A stretch of 32,834 nucleotides of DNA from a virus. Made by a program: the position numbers and the translations under genes. The notes under the pieces are model-generated. The model was not told the origin of the DNA and did no database searches. It saw only the letters and a list, made by a program, of their open reading frames with translations. The stretch is taken from positions 1 through 32,834 of IMG/VR virus record IMGVR_UViG_3300028840_001438; one strand, written 5' to 3'. Positions 23,961-30,609 of the stretch are shown here, piece after piece. How positions within the stretch are numbered: the stretch's first letter is position 1; each line of letters opens with the position of its first letter.

Positions 23961-24091
23961 CGTTCGTCCTCGTCAAATCGCGTCATCGACTCGATGACCA
24001 ACAGCGCCGCCGCCGCCGGCAGAACAAGCCACGCCGGAACCGCTGCGATCGTCACCGCACAGTTAATCGCTCGGAGCGCTGCGCGTCTCAT
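23957..24091 (-). CDS. Small single-pass membrane protein
   Basis: A 44-residue peptide starts at an ATG that overlaps the stop of the zinc-ribbon gene (ATGA), and its own stop overlaps the ParB-like start (ATGA). It has a basic N-terminus (MRRAALR) and one hydrophobic helix (AVTIAAVPAWLVLPAAAALL), followed by an acidic tail. It could be a tiny holin-like or superinfection-related peptide, but no lysis enzyme is near. It might also tether a partner to the membrane. The overlaps on both sides argue for a real gene. Confidence 0.5.
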   Translation of the reverse strand: MRRAALRAINCAVTIAAVPAWLVLPAAAALLVIESMTRFDEDER

Positions 24092-24312
24092 CGCGGATCC
24101 TCGTCGAGCAAAATCCGCGCGTCGCGCGTCTCCGCTGCAAACTGGAACGCCGCAGCGCTTGCGACCTGCATCGGCAGCGCGCGCGGTCCTCGAGCCTCGA
24201 ATTCGCGCAAACACACTCCGCAGAGCGAGCCAACTTCCGTCGAGTGCAAGCCGACGTGCGCGTCAAATTTGCGCCCACAGCCGTCGCACTGCATCGTTTC
24301 TCGCGCCTTCAT
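24088..24312 (-). CDS. Small zinc-ribbon protein
   Basis: A 74-residue protein starts at an ATG overlapping the RusA-like stop (ATGA). It has two cysteine pairs, QCDGC near the N-terminus and LCGVC about 20 residues later, forming a likely four-cysteine zinc ribbon. A helical C-terminus follows (VASAAAFQFAAETRDARILL). Function unknown; a DNA- or protein-binding early protein is likely. Confidence 0.6.
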   Translation of the reverse strand: MKARETMQCDGCGRKFDAHVGLHSTEVGSLCGVCLREFEARGPRALPMQVASAAAFQFAAETRDARILLDEDPR

Positions 24313-24731
24313 TGCATCGTCTCCACTGTGACCGCGACCATCGGTCGCCCATCCTTTGCGGCGTACACCTTCGAGCAGTGCAGCTCCGCAACTTGCGCAT
24401 CGTCGCGCCAGAACCAACCGTCGAGCGCGTCGAGAATCGCTTTCGCAATGTTGTCGACGTCTGGACGACGATCGTGCGCGAGCTCTTCGTCCGGGTCTTT
24501 CTTTCGCATCAGCCGCTTCGGTCGCTCGAGCACTGCGGCGATAGTAACGCGAACAGGACCGTCGAGCGGATTAGGCGGTGAGGTCGCAAGCGCGTGCGCT
24601 CTCACGATCGACTCGTAGATCCGCGTCGCTTTCGGCGTGCGAGTAACGACGCGTCCGGTCTTTGTGCGACCGAATCGCGGACGACCTTTTGGCGTCGGCG
24701 GACCCGGCACGACAAACGCGTAAACGCTCAT
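24309..24731 (-). CDS. rusA: RusA-type Holliday junction resolvase
   Basis: A 140-residue protein from the ATG at 24731, which overlaps the upstream stop (ATGA). It begins with a VYAFVVPGPPTPKGRPRFGR strand-turn and carries the family signature RRPDVDNIAKAILDALDGWF (residues about 87-106), followed by DDAQVAEL. The aspartates in this segment are the metal-binding catalytic residues of RusA. It resolves branched DNA during phage recombination and replication, which fits the RecT and exonuclease genes in the divergent operon. Confidence 0.9.
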   Translation of the reverse strand: MSVYAFVVPGPPTPKGRPRFGRTKTGRVVTRTPKATRIYESIVRAHALATSPPNPLDGPVRVTIAAVLERPKRLMRKKDPDEELAHDRRPDVDNIAKAILDALDGWFWRDDAQVAELHCSKVYAAKDGRPMVAVTVETMQ

Positions 24732-24949
24732 CGGTCCGCCATCGCTTCGAGCCCCGCGCAATAAGCCCAGAGCTCCGCGACAGTTTTAAATTCCGCTGCG
24801 TCGAGCAGCGACGACCGATCGAACGTGACGAAAAACGACCCGCTCTCCGCGCCCGCGACGAGTTCAACGTGAGCGCCGACCGACTGTGCGGCCTCGGTCG
24901 CCTCGATGAATTTATGCACAACGACGGCGTCGCATAACGGCTCGCTCAT
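24728..24949 (-). CDS. Hypothetical small protein
   Basis: A 73-residue acidic protein (MSEPLCDAVVVHKF start). Its ATG overlaps the upstream stop and its stop overlaps the RusA-like start, both as ATGA. It is a mixed helix/strand sequence (VELVAGAESGSFFVTFDRSS) without a recognised motif. The only support is the tight coupling and protein-like composition. Confidence 0.5.
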   Translation of the reverse strand: MSEPLCDAVVVHKFIEATEAAQSVGAHVELVAGAESGSFFVTFDRSSLLDAAEFKTVAELWAYCAGLEAMADR

Positions 24950-25290
24950 CGCTGATACGCCGGAATGCTGCGCCGCTTGCGCATCGATTGAATCGTCGAG
25001 CGCGCGACGTTGCATTGTCGCGCGATGGTCGCGTCGCTCATTCGACCGAGAACGAGCAGCCGCGACGAGTCCGGTCGATGCAACTTGCAAGTCGACTCGA
25101 TTGCGACGATCGCCCAATAGCGCGCGCCGTTGACGCTCGGAATCACGCCCGCTTTGCCGTTTCGTACGAGACGGAGCAAAGCGTTCCGTACTCCGTATCG
25201 TCGCCGAGCGTTCATGCGTCGCATGATTTCGTCGAGAGATATCGCGTCGCGCTTGCGCGTCGGCAGAACATCGAGAGCTGACGCCCTCAC
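24946..25290 (-). CDS. Two-domain helix-turn-helix protein
   Basis: A 114-residue protein starts with GTG overlapping the upstream TGA (GTGA). The first half looks like a winged helix (ISLDEIMRRMNARRRYGVRN, then a NGARYWAIV wing). The second half is a homeodomain-like helix-turn-helix of the sort common in phages: GRMSDATIARQCNVARSTIQ followed by SMRKRRSIP. It probably binds DNA, perhaps as a transcription regulator of the operon. The longer upstream reading is an arginine-rich shadow and was not used. Confidence 0.65.
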   Translation of the reverse strand: MRASALDVLPTRKRDAISLDEIMRRMNARRRYGVRNALLRLVRNGKAGVIPSVNGARYWAIVAIESTCKLHRPDSSRLLVLGRMSDATIARQCNVARSTIQSMRKRRSIPAYQR

Positions 25291-25718
25291 GTTTCGTTTT
25301 CCCGCTGCTCGCGAAACTGCGACAGCGACTCGACGACGAACGCTCGGTCGATGCGCTCCGGGTCGACAGTGAGCAGAAAGTCCACGAACGACCGCGCTTT
25401 CTCCGCGCGTTCCTCCGCGCGCTGCGCGCGCTGCTCCGCTTCGTCTGCGCGTCGCGCCTCTCGAACCGCAGTGTCCCACGCGCGCGCTTCGCCGCTCGCG
25501 TGCTCGTGATAGCGCGAGCACACCGACGCGATGCGCGACGTCAGCGCGTCGAGCTCTGCGCGCGCAATTGCGCCGCTGTCGCCTGTCGCGTAAGTGGCTG
25601 CGTACAGACAACGCAGATTCGCGACCGCCACGTCCGTCGCGATGAGTCGCAGATCGGCGTCGTCCGCTCGCGCTTCTGCTTCTGCCGCCGCGTTCGCCGC
25701 CATTTCTGCGGGCGTCAT
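25287..25718 (-). CDS. Hypothetical helical protein
   Basis: A 143-residue protein from the ATG at 25718, overlapping the upstream stop by ATGA. It is Ala/Glu/Arg rich with a long predicted coiled coil (REARRADEAEQRAQRAEERA, about residues 88-107). The ends are more globular (FVDFLLTVDPERIDRAFVV). It has four to five scattered cysteines and tyrosines in the middle but no motif I recognise. Confidence 0.55.
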   Translation of the reverse strand: MTPAEMAANAAAEAEARADDADLRLIATDVAVANLRCLYAATYATGDSGAIARAELDALTSRIASVCSRYHEHASGEARAWDTAVREARRADEAEQRAQRAEERAEKARSFVDFLLTVDPERIDRAFVVESLSQFREQRENET

Positions 25719-26086
25719 CGACGATACTCCGCAGCCCACTCGGCGAGCGCGACATGAGCCTCGGCCTCGGTGTCGTGCAGATGGTCGCAACCCTCGACGA
25801 CGCCGCATTCATCAACCACGACCCAACCGGGCCCGATCGCTGCGCCACAGACCGACAACCACTGCCGCCCCGTCATCTCCCGCGCCCATTCGAGCGCCGC
25901 GCGCATGGTCCCGCCGTCGAGCACATCGGGCACATAATCCGCGAGCGCGTTGTTCGTAAAAACGCCCCACTTGCATCGACGTCCCAACAAGACCGCGTCG
26001 CTGCGCACCGCGCTTGTCGCTGCAACGAACCGCTCGCCCAGCTTCCGACGTTTTGCGTCGTCCATCGTTCTCCCGCCGTCTGTCAC
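25715..26086 (-). CDS. Hypothetical protein
   Basis: A 123-residue protein. The GTG at 26086 overlaps the helicase stop as GTGA with GGAGG six bases upstream; an ATG seven codons later has GGGAG and is an alternative. The sequence has a basic N-terminus, a Trp/Gly/Cys-containing middle (RQWLSVCGAAIGPGWVVVDE), and an acidic, His-rich C-terminal helix (CDHLHDTEAEAHVALAEWAA). The Cys/His content might bind metal. No family recognised. Confidence 0.55.
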   Translation of the reverse strand: MTDGGRTMDDAKRRKLGERFVAATSAVRSDAVLLGRRCKWGVFTNNALADYVPDVLDGGTMRAALEWAREMTGRQWLSVCGAAIGPGWVVVDECGVVEGCDHLHDTEAEAHVALAEWAAEYRR

Positions 26087-27378
26087 CTCTGCACCTCCGC
26101 GAAACGCTGATGCGCTCGATGGAACATCAGCAAACAGTTTCCCACTGGCCCGCTTCGATTCTTGTCAAGCAACGCTTCGATCGCGAGCGGATCTGCGTCG
26201 CGCGTCTGATCGTCCTCGACTCCGAGCATCAGAACCGCGTGCGCAAATTCTTCGACCGCACCAGAGCCTCGAATCGCGCTCATCGGCGGGGCCCCTCGAG
26301 AGTCTTTGCGCGAGCGATTGCACTGCGCGAGAACGACGAGCGCGACGCGCTCTCGATGCGCGATTGCGTGAAGTCCCTCGACTGTCGCGCGAATCGCGCG
26401 CTCGTCGTTCTCGCCGTCGCGATGCCCCATTAAATGCAGGTGATCGACGATGACGACTCCGACTGTCGGAAATCGCGCTCGAGCAGCGTGCACGCTCGAA
26501 AGAATGTCGCCAACTGTCGGACGCGGCTTGTCGCGTATCAGAACGTTTGCGGGTCGAGCATTCGGTCCGTGAATCCACGCGGATAGTTTCGCGCCGACGT
26601 CGAACATCGTCGCGTTTGCGCTCGCGTCCAGATGATGCAGCGGAATCGACGCGCCGCTCGCGAGATGTCGCTGCGCGAGCTCTGCCGCCCACGTCTCGCC
26701 AGTCACATACACGTGCGCAGTGTTCGGATGCTGCGCCGCTGCGGCTTTGATGATGTGCAGCGCGAGCGCGGTTTTTCCGGTTCCCGGACCTGCGCCGACG
26801 TACAGACACCGACCGGGCATCAGTCCGCCGTTTCCAAGTCGTCGATTCAACCCGTCGAGTCCTGTCGTGTATCCCGGCGCGGGCTCTCCGCGACTGCGTC
26901 GCTCAAACCGATCGCGCACGGTTCGCACCGCGTCCGCCGTCGCGTCTGCGAGCGAAACCATGTGTCCTGCGACGCCCGCCTGCATCGAGAGCTCGACGAG
27001 CTGCGAGATTGCCTGTCCGACGAGTTCGCGCGCCTGATGCGGCTCGACCGTGCTCGCGTCGACCGCAAGCGCTGCGAGCGCTGACGAGACGCGCCGCGCG
27101 AGATACGAGTCCGCGACAAGCTCTGCGAGCTGTTCTGCGTCGCGCGCGTCGTCGACCGACATTTGCAGCGCATACAGCCGCTCGAGGTCGTAGCGCTTCG
27201 CGCTCGCGAGCGCAGTCGCGCTCGGAAGCGTGCCCGACTCTGCGAGCTCCAGCGCGGAGGCGTAGACGCCGCGCAACTCTGGATCGCGTATCGCGTCCGC
27301 AGATATCCGCTCGCGAACGAGGTGAATCGTTGATGGTGCCGCAAGAATGCTCGCGACAAGGAAACGTTCTGCGCTCAT
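26083..27378 (-). CDS. dnaB-like: DnaB-type replicative helicase
   Basis: This 431-residue protein has the N-terminal helical domain of DnaB (residues 1-110) and a RecA-type core. Walker A GAGPGTGKTA is at 195-204, VYVTGETWAAELAQRHLASG at 223-242, Walker B VVIVDHLHLM at 308-317 (HL where DYLQLM is usual), LAQCNR at 350-355, and the arginine-finger region SAIRGSGAVEEFAHAVLML at 367-385. It unwinds phage DNA at the fork. It lies just downstream of the initiator gene, the same order as lambda O/P, and would be loaded at the iterons described there. Confidence 0.92.
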   Translation of the reverse strand: MSAERFLVASILAAPSTIHLVRERISADAIRDPELRGVYASALELAESGTLPSATALASAKRYDLERLYALQMSVDDARDAEQLAELVADSYLARRVSSALAALAVDASTVEPHQARELVGQAISQLVELSMQAGVAGHMVSLADATADAVRTVRDRFERRSRGEPAPGYTTGLDGLNRRLGNGGLMPGRCLYVGAGPGTGKTALALHIIKAAAAQHPNTAHVYVTGETWAAELAQRHLASGASIPLHHLDASANATMFDVGAKLSAWIHGPNARPANVLIRDKPRPTVGDILSSVHAARARFPTVGVVIVDHLHLMGHRDGENDERAIRATVEGLHAIAHRERVALVVLAQCNRSRKDSRGAPPMSAIRGSGAVEEFAHAVLMLGVEDDQTRDADPLAIEALLDKNRSGPVGNCLLMFHRAHQRFAEVQR

Positions 27379-27391
27379 CGAGTGCGCTCGC

Positions 27392-28129
27392 TCATTGTCT
27401 CCCGCTCTCCCGCTGCGACCTCCGCGCGTCGCAGTATCGTTGATACTCGTCCGGCGTCATTTCTGTAACCGGTTTCTGCGCGACCGCGCTCGACTGCTCG
27501 CGCTTAAGTCGCGCGCGAAGCATCGACACCGGATGATCTGCCGCGTCCATTTCGCGCGATGCGGACAAACAGCGCTCGAGGCCGTGCGTCTCGATGAGCT
27601 GCACCGCGATCGACTGCTCGTTGTACGTCCACGCTCGTCGACGCTTAAGCGAACCGGCCAGCGCGTTGAGCAGTTGCACGCCCGGAGGAGTCTCCGTCGC
27701 TGTCCACGGCTGGAGCGGAACGACTGCCGCCGTCTCGCGTACATGTGCGCGCGCGACGCTGGATTCTTCTCTGGATTCTTCTCTTTCTCTTACGGGTGAC
27801 TCTATGACACCCCCCCCGTGACTCTCTGACACCCCTCCCGTGTCGCTCTGACACCGGTGTCGCTCTGACACCGGTGACTCTCTGACACCGGTTAGCATGT
27901 AGCGCGACGCTCTGCCGTTCGTCCTCTCGACGACGATCAGCCCCGCCAATTCGAGCTCTCGCAAACAGCGCAGCGCGGTTCGTCTCGCGACTCCAGAGTC
28001 GAGCGCGAGTTGCGCGACGGACGGCCACGCTGCGCCGCTTTGGTCAGCGCGAGACGCGAGCGCGTACAGCACAGCGCGCGTCGATCCAACGATGTCGACT
28101 CGCTCGCGAGCGTGGATGATCCATTTCAC
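27392..28129 (-). CDS. Replication initiator-like winged-helix protein
   Basis: The protein has 245 residues from the GTG at 28129, which overlaps the upstream TGA (GTGA). Residues 13-70 are a winged helix of the HTH_36 type: VLYALASRADQ, WPSVAQLALDSGVARRTALR, then CLRELELAGLIVVER. A low-complexity linker (about 80-125) is encoded by iteron-like DNA repeats and a 12-base tandem repeat. The C-terminal third is helical with an AWTYNEQSIAVQLIETHGLE segment. The architecture recalls lambda O, with origin repeats inside the initiator gene and a DnaB-type gene next. A plain transcription factor is the alternative. Confidence 0.7.
   Translation of the reverse strand: MKWIIHARERVDIVGSTRAVLYALASRADQSGAAWPSVAQLALDSGVARRTALRCLRELELAGLIVVERTNGRASRYMLTGVRESPVSERHRCQSDTGGVSESHGGGVIESPVREREESREESSVARAHVRETAAVVPLQPWTATETPPGVQLLNALAGSLKRRRAWTYNEQSIAVQLIETHGLERCLSASREMDAADHPVSMLRARLKREQSSAVAQKPVTEMTPDEYQRYCDARRSQRESGRQ
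27761..27784 (-). repeat. 12-bp tandem repeat, AT-richer segment
   Basis: Two exact copies of GGATTCTTCTCT (plus strand) stand head to tail at 27761-27772 and 27773-27784, followed by TTCTCTTA. The 32-base segment is clearly richer in A/T than its surroundings and is pyrimidine-only but for a few purines. Adjacent to iterons, it may be the unwinding element of an origin. Confidence 0.6.
27796..27889. repeat. Five iteron-like repeats, putative replication origin
   Basis: Five copies of a 16-base unit with consensus GTGWCKCTCTGACACC lie at 27796, 27818, 27840, 27857 and 27874, with start spacings of 22, 22, 17 and 17. Each unit is a hyphenated dyad; the copy at 27857 reads GGTGTC-N5-GACACC perfectly when the preceding base is included. 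Since 22 and 17 are not multiples of three, the copies fall in different reading frames of the initiator gene. This means they are conserved as DNA and not as protein repeats, as expected of protein-binding sites in an origin. Confidence 0.75.
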
Positions 28130-28398
28130 CGCAAGCGCTCCGCGCGCTCGACTCCGTCGCGCCACGTCCAACGGCCCCAAAAATGCGCACTTTCGTGACC
28201 CGGAGCGCCCGCGCAAAGCACTGACGTCGCACTGTCTCCAAGTCGCGCGGACGCGTCGCATCGCTCGGGCGGTTTCGGCCATGGTTCGCGATCGTCAACG
28301 TCTTCTGCGAGCGTGTCGCATATGCGCTGTTCGATGCCGCGTCGTCCGACTGTGCGCGCAAGGTGCATCAGCTTCGCGCGTCGACTGCGCGACGTCAT
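28126..28398 (-). CDS. Hypothetical early protein
   Basis: A 90-residue protein starts at an ATG overlapping the upstream TGA (ATGA) and ends in a GTGA overlap with the initiator gene. It is Arg-rich at the N-terminus (MTSRSRRAKLMHLARTV), with an acidic middle and a C-terminus rich in Trp, Gly and His (ESAHFWGRWTWRDGVE). No family recognised. The overlaps on both sides support that it is translated. Confidence 0.55.
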   Translation of the reverse strand: MTSRSRRAKLMHLARTVGRRGIEQRICDTLAEDVDDREPWPKPPERCDASARLGDSATSVLCAGAPGHESAHFWGRWTWRDGVERAERLR

Positions 28399-28583
28399 TC
28401 TGCGTTGTCGCGCGCGTCTGCGAGCGCTTTCGACGCGGCGATTGTGTGCTTCAAACACGCCTCAAATACCGGCCTCGCCTCGGGCAGGCGCTCAATGTCT
28501 GCCAGAATCGCACGCTCTCGATCGCGCAGAGCGCAGGCAATTTCGATCAGCGCGAGCTTGTCAATTTCGATCTGAATTTTCAT
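28395..28583 (-). CDS. Small helical early protein, first gene of leftward operon
   Basis: A 62-residue protein from the ATG at 28583, with AGGGAGA in the leader. It begins MKIQIEIDKLALIEIACALR and is strongly helical with charged heptads, likely a small coiled-coil or regulatory protein. It is first after the leftward promoter and ends in an ATGA overlap. The longer upstream reading would run into the promoter region and was rejected. Confidence 0.6.
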   Translation of the reverse strand: MKIQIEIDKLALIEIACALRDRERAILADIERLPEARPVFEACLKHTIAASKALADARDNAE

Positions 28584-28613
28584 TCGTCGTTCTGTCTCCC
28601 TCAGTGTCGTCTT

Positions 28614-28643
28614 ACGATATGCGCACATCGTTTTATGCGTCAA
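28614..28643 (-). promoter_or_regulatory. Putative leftward sigma70-like promoter
   Basis: On the minus strand TTGACG (28643-28638) is followed after 18 bases by TATCGT (28619-28614), or after 16 bases by CATATC. The leader to the first ATG at 28583 would be about 20-25 bases and include a ribosome-binding site. It would drive the early part of the leftward operon. Confidence 0.5.
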
Positions 28644-28656
28644 GTGTAGTTTCATG

Positions 28657-28685
28657 TTGACTCGAGCATGATGCGTCGTCATCAT
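28657..28685 (+). promoter_or_regulatory. Putative rightward sigma70-like promoter
   Basis: TTGACT (28657-28662) is followed after 17 bases by CATCAT (28680-28685). Transcription would begin at about 28691-28694, at or next to the ATG of the XRE-type gene at 28694. The mRNA would therefore be leaderless or nearly so. The only purine-rich motif (GGAG) is one base from the ATG, too close to serve as a ribosome-binding site. Confidence 0.5.
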
Positions 28686-28687
28686 GC
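28666..28687. promoter_or_regulatory. Dyad operator for the XRE-type regulator
   Basis: Perfect 8-base arms GCATGATG and CATCATGC flank a 6-base centre (CGTCGT). The dyad covers the spacer and -10 element of the rightward promoter and lies just upstream of the leftward -35. A bound dimer would repress the rightward promoter and could affect the leftward one. Confidence 0.6.
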
Positions 28688-28693
28688 TGGAGT

Positions 28694-28897
28694 ATGAACG
28701 GAGCAACCTTGAAACAACACCGACAGGCGGCCGGGCTAACGCAGCTCGAGCTTGCGAAGCGGCTGAATACGACGCAGCCGCAGATATGTCGCTGGGAGCA
28801 GTCGGGCGTGCACGACACGCGAATCATTCAACGCATTGCGGAAGCGCTCGACGTGAAAACTCGCGTGCTTCTGCTCGACGTTATCAACGCGGCTTGA
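28694..28897 (+). CDS. XRE/Cro-CI-type transcription regulator
   Basis: A 67-residue single-domain helix-turn-helix protein: LKQHRQAAGLTQLELAKRLN, then TTQPQICRWEQSGV as recognition helix region, and IIQRIAEALDVKTR. It has no C-terminal oligomerisation or cleavage domain, so it is closer to Cro than to a full CI repressor. It is the first gene of the rightward operon and probably regulates its own promoter through the dyad just upstream. Whether it supports lysogeny cannot be said. Confidence 0.85.
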   Translation: MNGATLKQHRQAAGLTQLELAKRLNTTQPQICRWEQSGVHDTRIIQRIAEALDVKTRVLLLDVINAA

Positions 28898-28916
28898 GCC
28901 GCAAAGCGGGAGAACA

Positions 28917-29360
28917 ATGAGAGACTACGACGCATGGGCGACGGGCGGGTCGCGCACATCGTGCCAGCACTGCGGACGACGCGGCCGTCAGGTCGACTTC
29001 GCGTTCGGCTGTGAGCGCTGCGGCGAGGTCATCGAAGAGGCGCAACACGGCGTGCGACTGCTGTTCGCGTGTTGCTGGGCGGCGGACGCCGGATTCGATT
29101 ACTGGAACGCGCCGGGGCTTTCGTCCGACTGGAACGCGGGTTTCGCGTATTTGTGGGACGGCTACGACAGCGACGATCTGTTAAACATCGACGAGGACGA
29201 GGTTTGGAGCGACACGCAGAGCGCAGAGCCGTCGCATTGCATCGTCAACGCGCGACAGTGGTGGTGCGATCGTTCGATGCAGCGCGTCATCGACGCGGAG
29301 GACGCGCACATCGACGCGATGATCGCAGCGTGGCGACAGCGCATTCCGGGGGCGCTCTGA
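28917..29360 (+). CDS. Zinc-ribbon early protein
   Basis: A 147-residue protein with GGGAGA upstream of its ATG. Two cysteine pairs at C16/C19 (CQHC) and C32/C35 (CERC) form an N-terminal zinc ribbon. The rest is acidic and rich in Trp and Asp (LWDGYDSDDLLNIDEDEVW), ending in a helix (IDAMIAAWRQRIPGA). The acidic surface suggests a protein-binding or DNA-mimic-like tail. Function unknown. Its stop overlaps the next start by one base. Confidence 0.65.
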   Translation: MRDYDAWATGGSRTSCQHCGRRGRQVDFAFGCERCGEVIEEAQHGVRLLFACCWAADAGFDYWNAPGLSSDWNAGFAYLWDGYDSDDLLNIDEDEVWSDTQSAEPSHCIVNARQWWCDRSMQRVIDAEDAHIDAMIAAWRQRIPGAL

Positions 29361-29629
29361 TGCGCGCACCGGGAACGACAGCCGCGGACGACGAGGTCGC
29401 GTGCGCTCGCGCGGTTAACAACGCAGCGAAGATCCTCGCGGGGTGGCTGCGCGTCGAGGCGAACGCGGTCGAGAACAACGACAGCGCGGCAGCGGAGGGC
29501 GCTCGACGTAACGGCGAGCTTGCGCGCGCAGAGCTGCGCAAGTGCGAGCGCGCGCTGACGCGCGCTCAACAGGACAGCGCACGCGAACGACGATCGTGGT
29601 TCCAGCGACGCGCGGAGCAGCGACGATGA
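29360..29629 (+). CDS. Hypothetical helical protein
   Basis: An 89-residue, almost wholly helical, Ala/Arg/Glu-rich protein starts at an ATG overlapping the upstream stop (TGATG). Its stop overlaps the exonuclease start (ATGA). The C-terminal half (ELARAELRKCERALTRAQQD) is a likely coiled coil. It could be an accessory factor for the exonuclease it is coupled to, but no family is recognised. Confidence 0.55.
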   Translation: MRAPGTTAADDEVACARAVNNAAKILAGWLRVEANAVENNDSAAAEGARRNGELARAELRKCERALTRAQQDSARERRSWFQRRAEQRR

Positions 29630-30609
29630 TTCTCGAAACGTACGACACGCGCGCACAGTGGCTCGACGCTCGACGTCGAGGGCTCGGCGGAACCGATGTC
29701 GCTGCGCTGCTCGGAGCGACGTCCTACTCGTCTCCGTGGCGCGTCTGGGCGGACAAGCGCGGGATTGAGCTGCCAGAGCCGAAGGGCGAGGCGTTGACGC
29801 TCGGCAGCTTGTTCGAGGAAGCCGTCGCGATGGCGTGGTCCGACAAGTCGGGTCGGCTCGTTCGTCGACTTGACAACGTCATCGTCGTACACGACGAGCA
29901 CGCGTTCGCGCGCTACTCGCCGGATGGTTTCGTGCATGACGGAGCGAGCGGGCCGCTCGCGGGAATCGAGCCGGTCGCAGCGTACGAGGGCAAGGTTAGC
30001 GCGGGCTATGCTGCGGAGTGGGGCGCGGACGGATCCGACTGCGCAGTCGGCAACGTGCCTGAAGCGTATCGCATTCAACTCGCGTGGCAGCTCGCGGTCA
30101 GCGGACTGTCGAGCGGCGTGCTCGTTTGCCTTTATCGAGGCACGGCAATTCGCGAATATTGGATGCAGCGCGACGCGGAGCTCTCGGAGCGTCTGCTCGC
30201 GTTCGCGGGCGAGTGGTGGCGACGACACATCGAGAACGACGAGCCGCCGCCGCTCGACGCGACTGCGCACTGCGCGCAGACGTTGACGATGCAGGCGGGC
30301 ACGCCGCACGGAGAGCGAGAGGTCGACCGCGAGCTCGCAGACGCAGCGGAGCGCTACGACGCGCTACGTCGCGAAGCGAAGACGCTCGACGCGAGCATTA
30401 AGGAGTGCGCGAACGAGATTCGCGCACTCATGGGCGCAAGCGAGGTCGCGACCGGCAGCGGGTGGAAAGTGTCGTGGGCGGACGGCAAGCCACCGGAGCG
30501 CATCGATCTTGAGCAACTGGAGAACGAACACCCAGACGCGTACGAAGCGTGTCGGTATGTCGGACAGGCGGCGCGCACTCTGCGCGTCACACGCAAGCGG
30601 GAGAAGTGA
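29626..30609 (+). CDS. YqaJ/lambda-exonuclease-type recombination nuclease
   Basis: 327 residues from the ATG at 29626. Family motifs: RRRGLGGTDVAALLG (residues 16-30), LGSLFEEAVAMAW with E64/E65, YSPDGFV with D100, EGK at 121-123 as the E-x-K catalytic pair, and VPEAYRIQLAWQLAVSG (144-160). These match PD-(D/E)XK exonucleases that chew 5' ends to give single strands for an annealing protein. The gene is directly followed by the RecT-type gene (TGATG), the usual SynExo pair. The C-terminus has a coiled coil (about 245-280). Confidence 0.9.
   Translation: MILETYDTRAQWLDARRRGLGGTDVAALLGATSYSSPWRVWADKRGIELPEPKGEALTLGSLFEEAVAMAWSDKSGRLVRRLDNVIVVHDEHAFARYSPDGFVHDGASGPLAGIEPVAAYEGKVSAGYAAEWGADGSDCAVGNVPEAYRIQLAWQLAVSGLSSGVLVCLYRGTAIREYWMQRDAELSERLLAFAGEWWRRHIENDEPPPLDATAHCAQTLTMQAGTPHGEREVDRELADAAERYDALRREAKTLDASIKECANEIRALMGASEVATGSGWKVSWADGKPPERIDLEQLENEHPDAYEACRYVGQAARTLRVTRKREK

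Noticed and set aside
23437-23976. N-terminal extension of the ABC-GNAT protein
   Set aside because: It covers the whole ParB-like gene in another frame and has no conserved motif; the GTG at 23436 has an ideal AGGAGG.
27796-27889. CRISPR array
   Set aside because: The repeats are only 16 bases with 1-6 base gaps, leaving no room for spacers; they lie within a coding gene and look like iterons.
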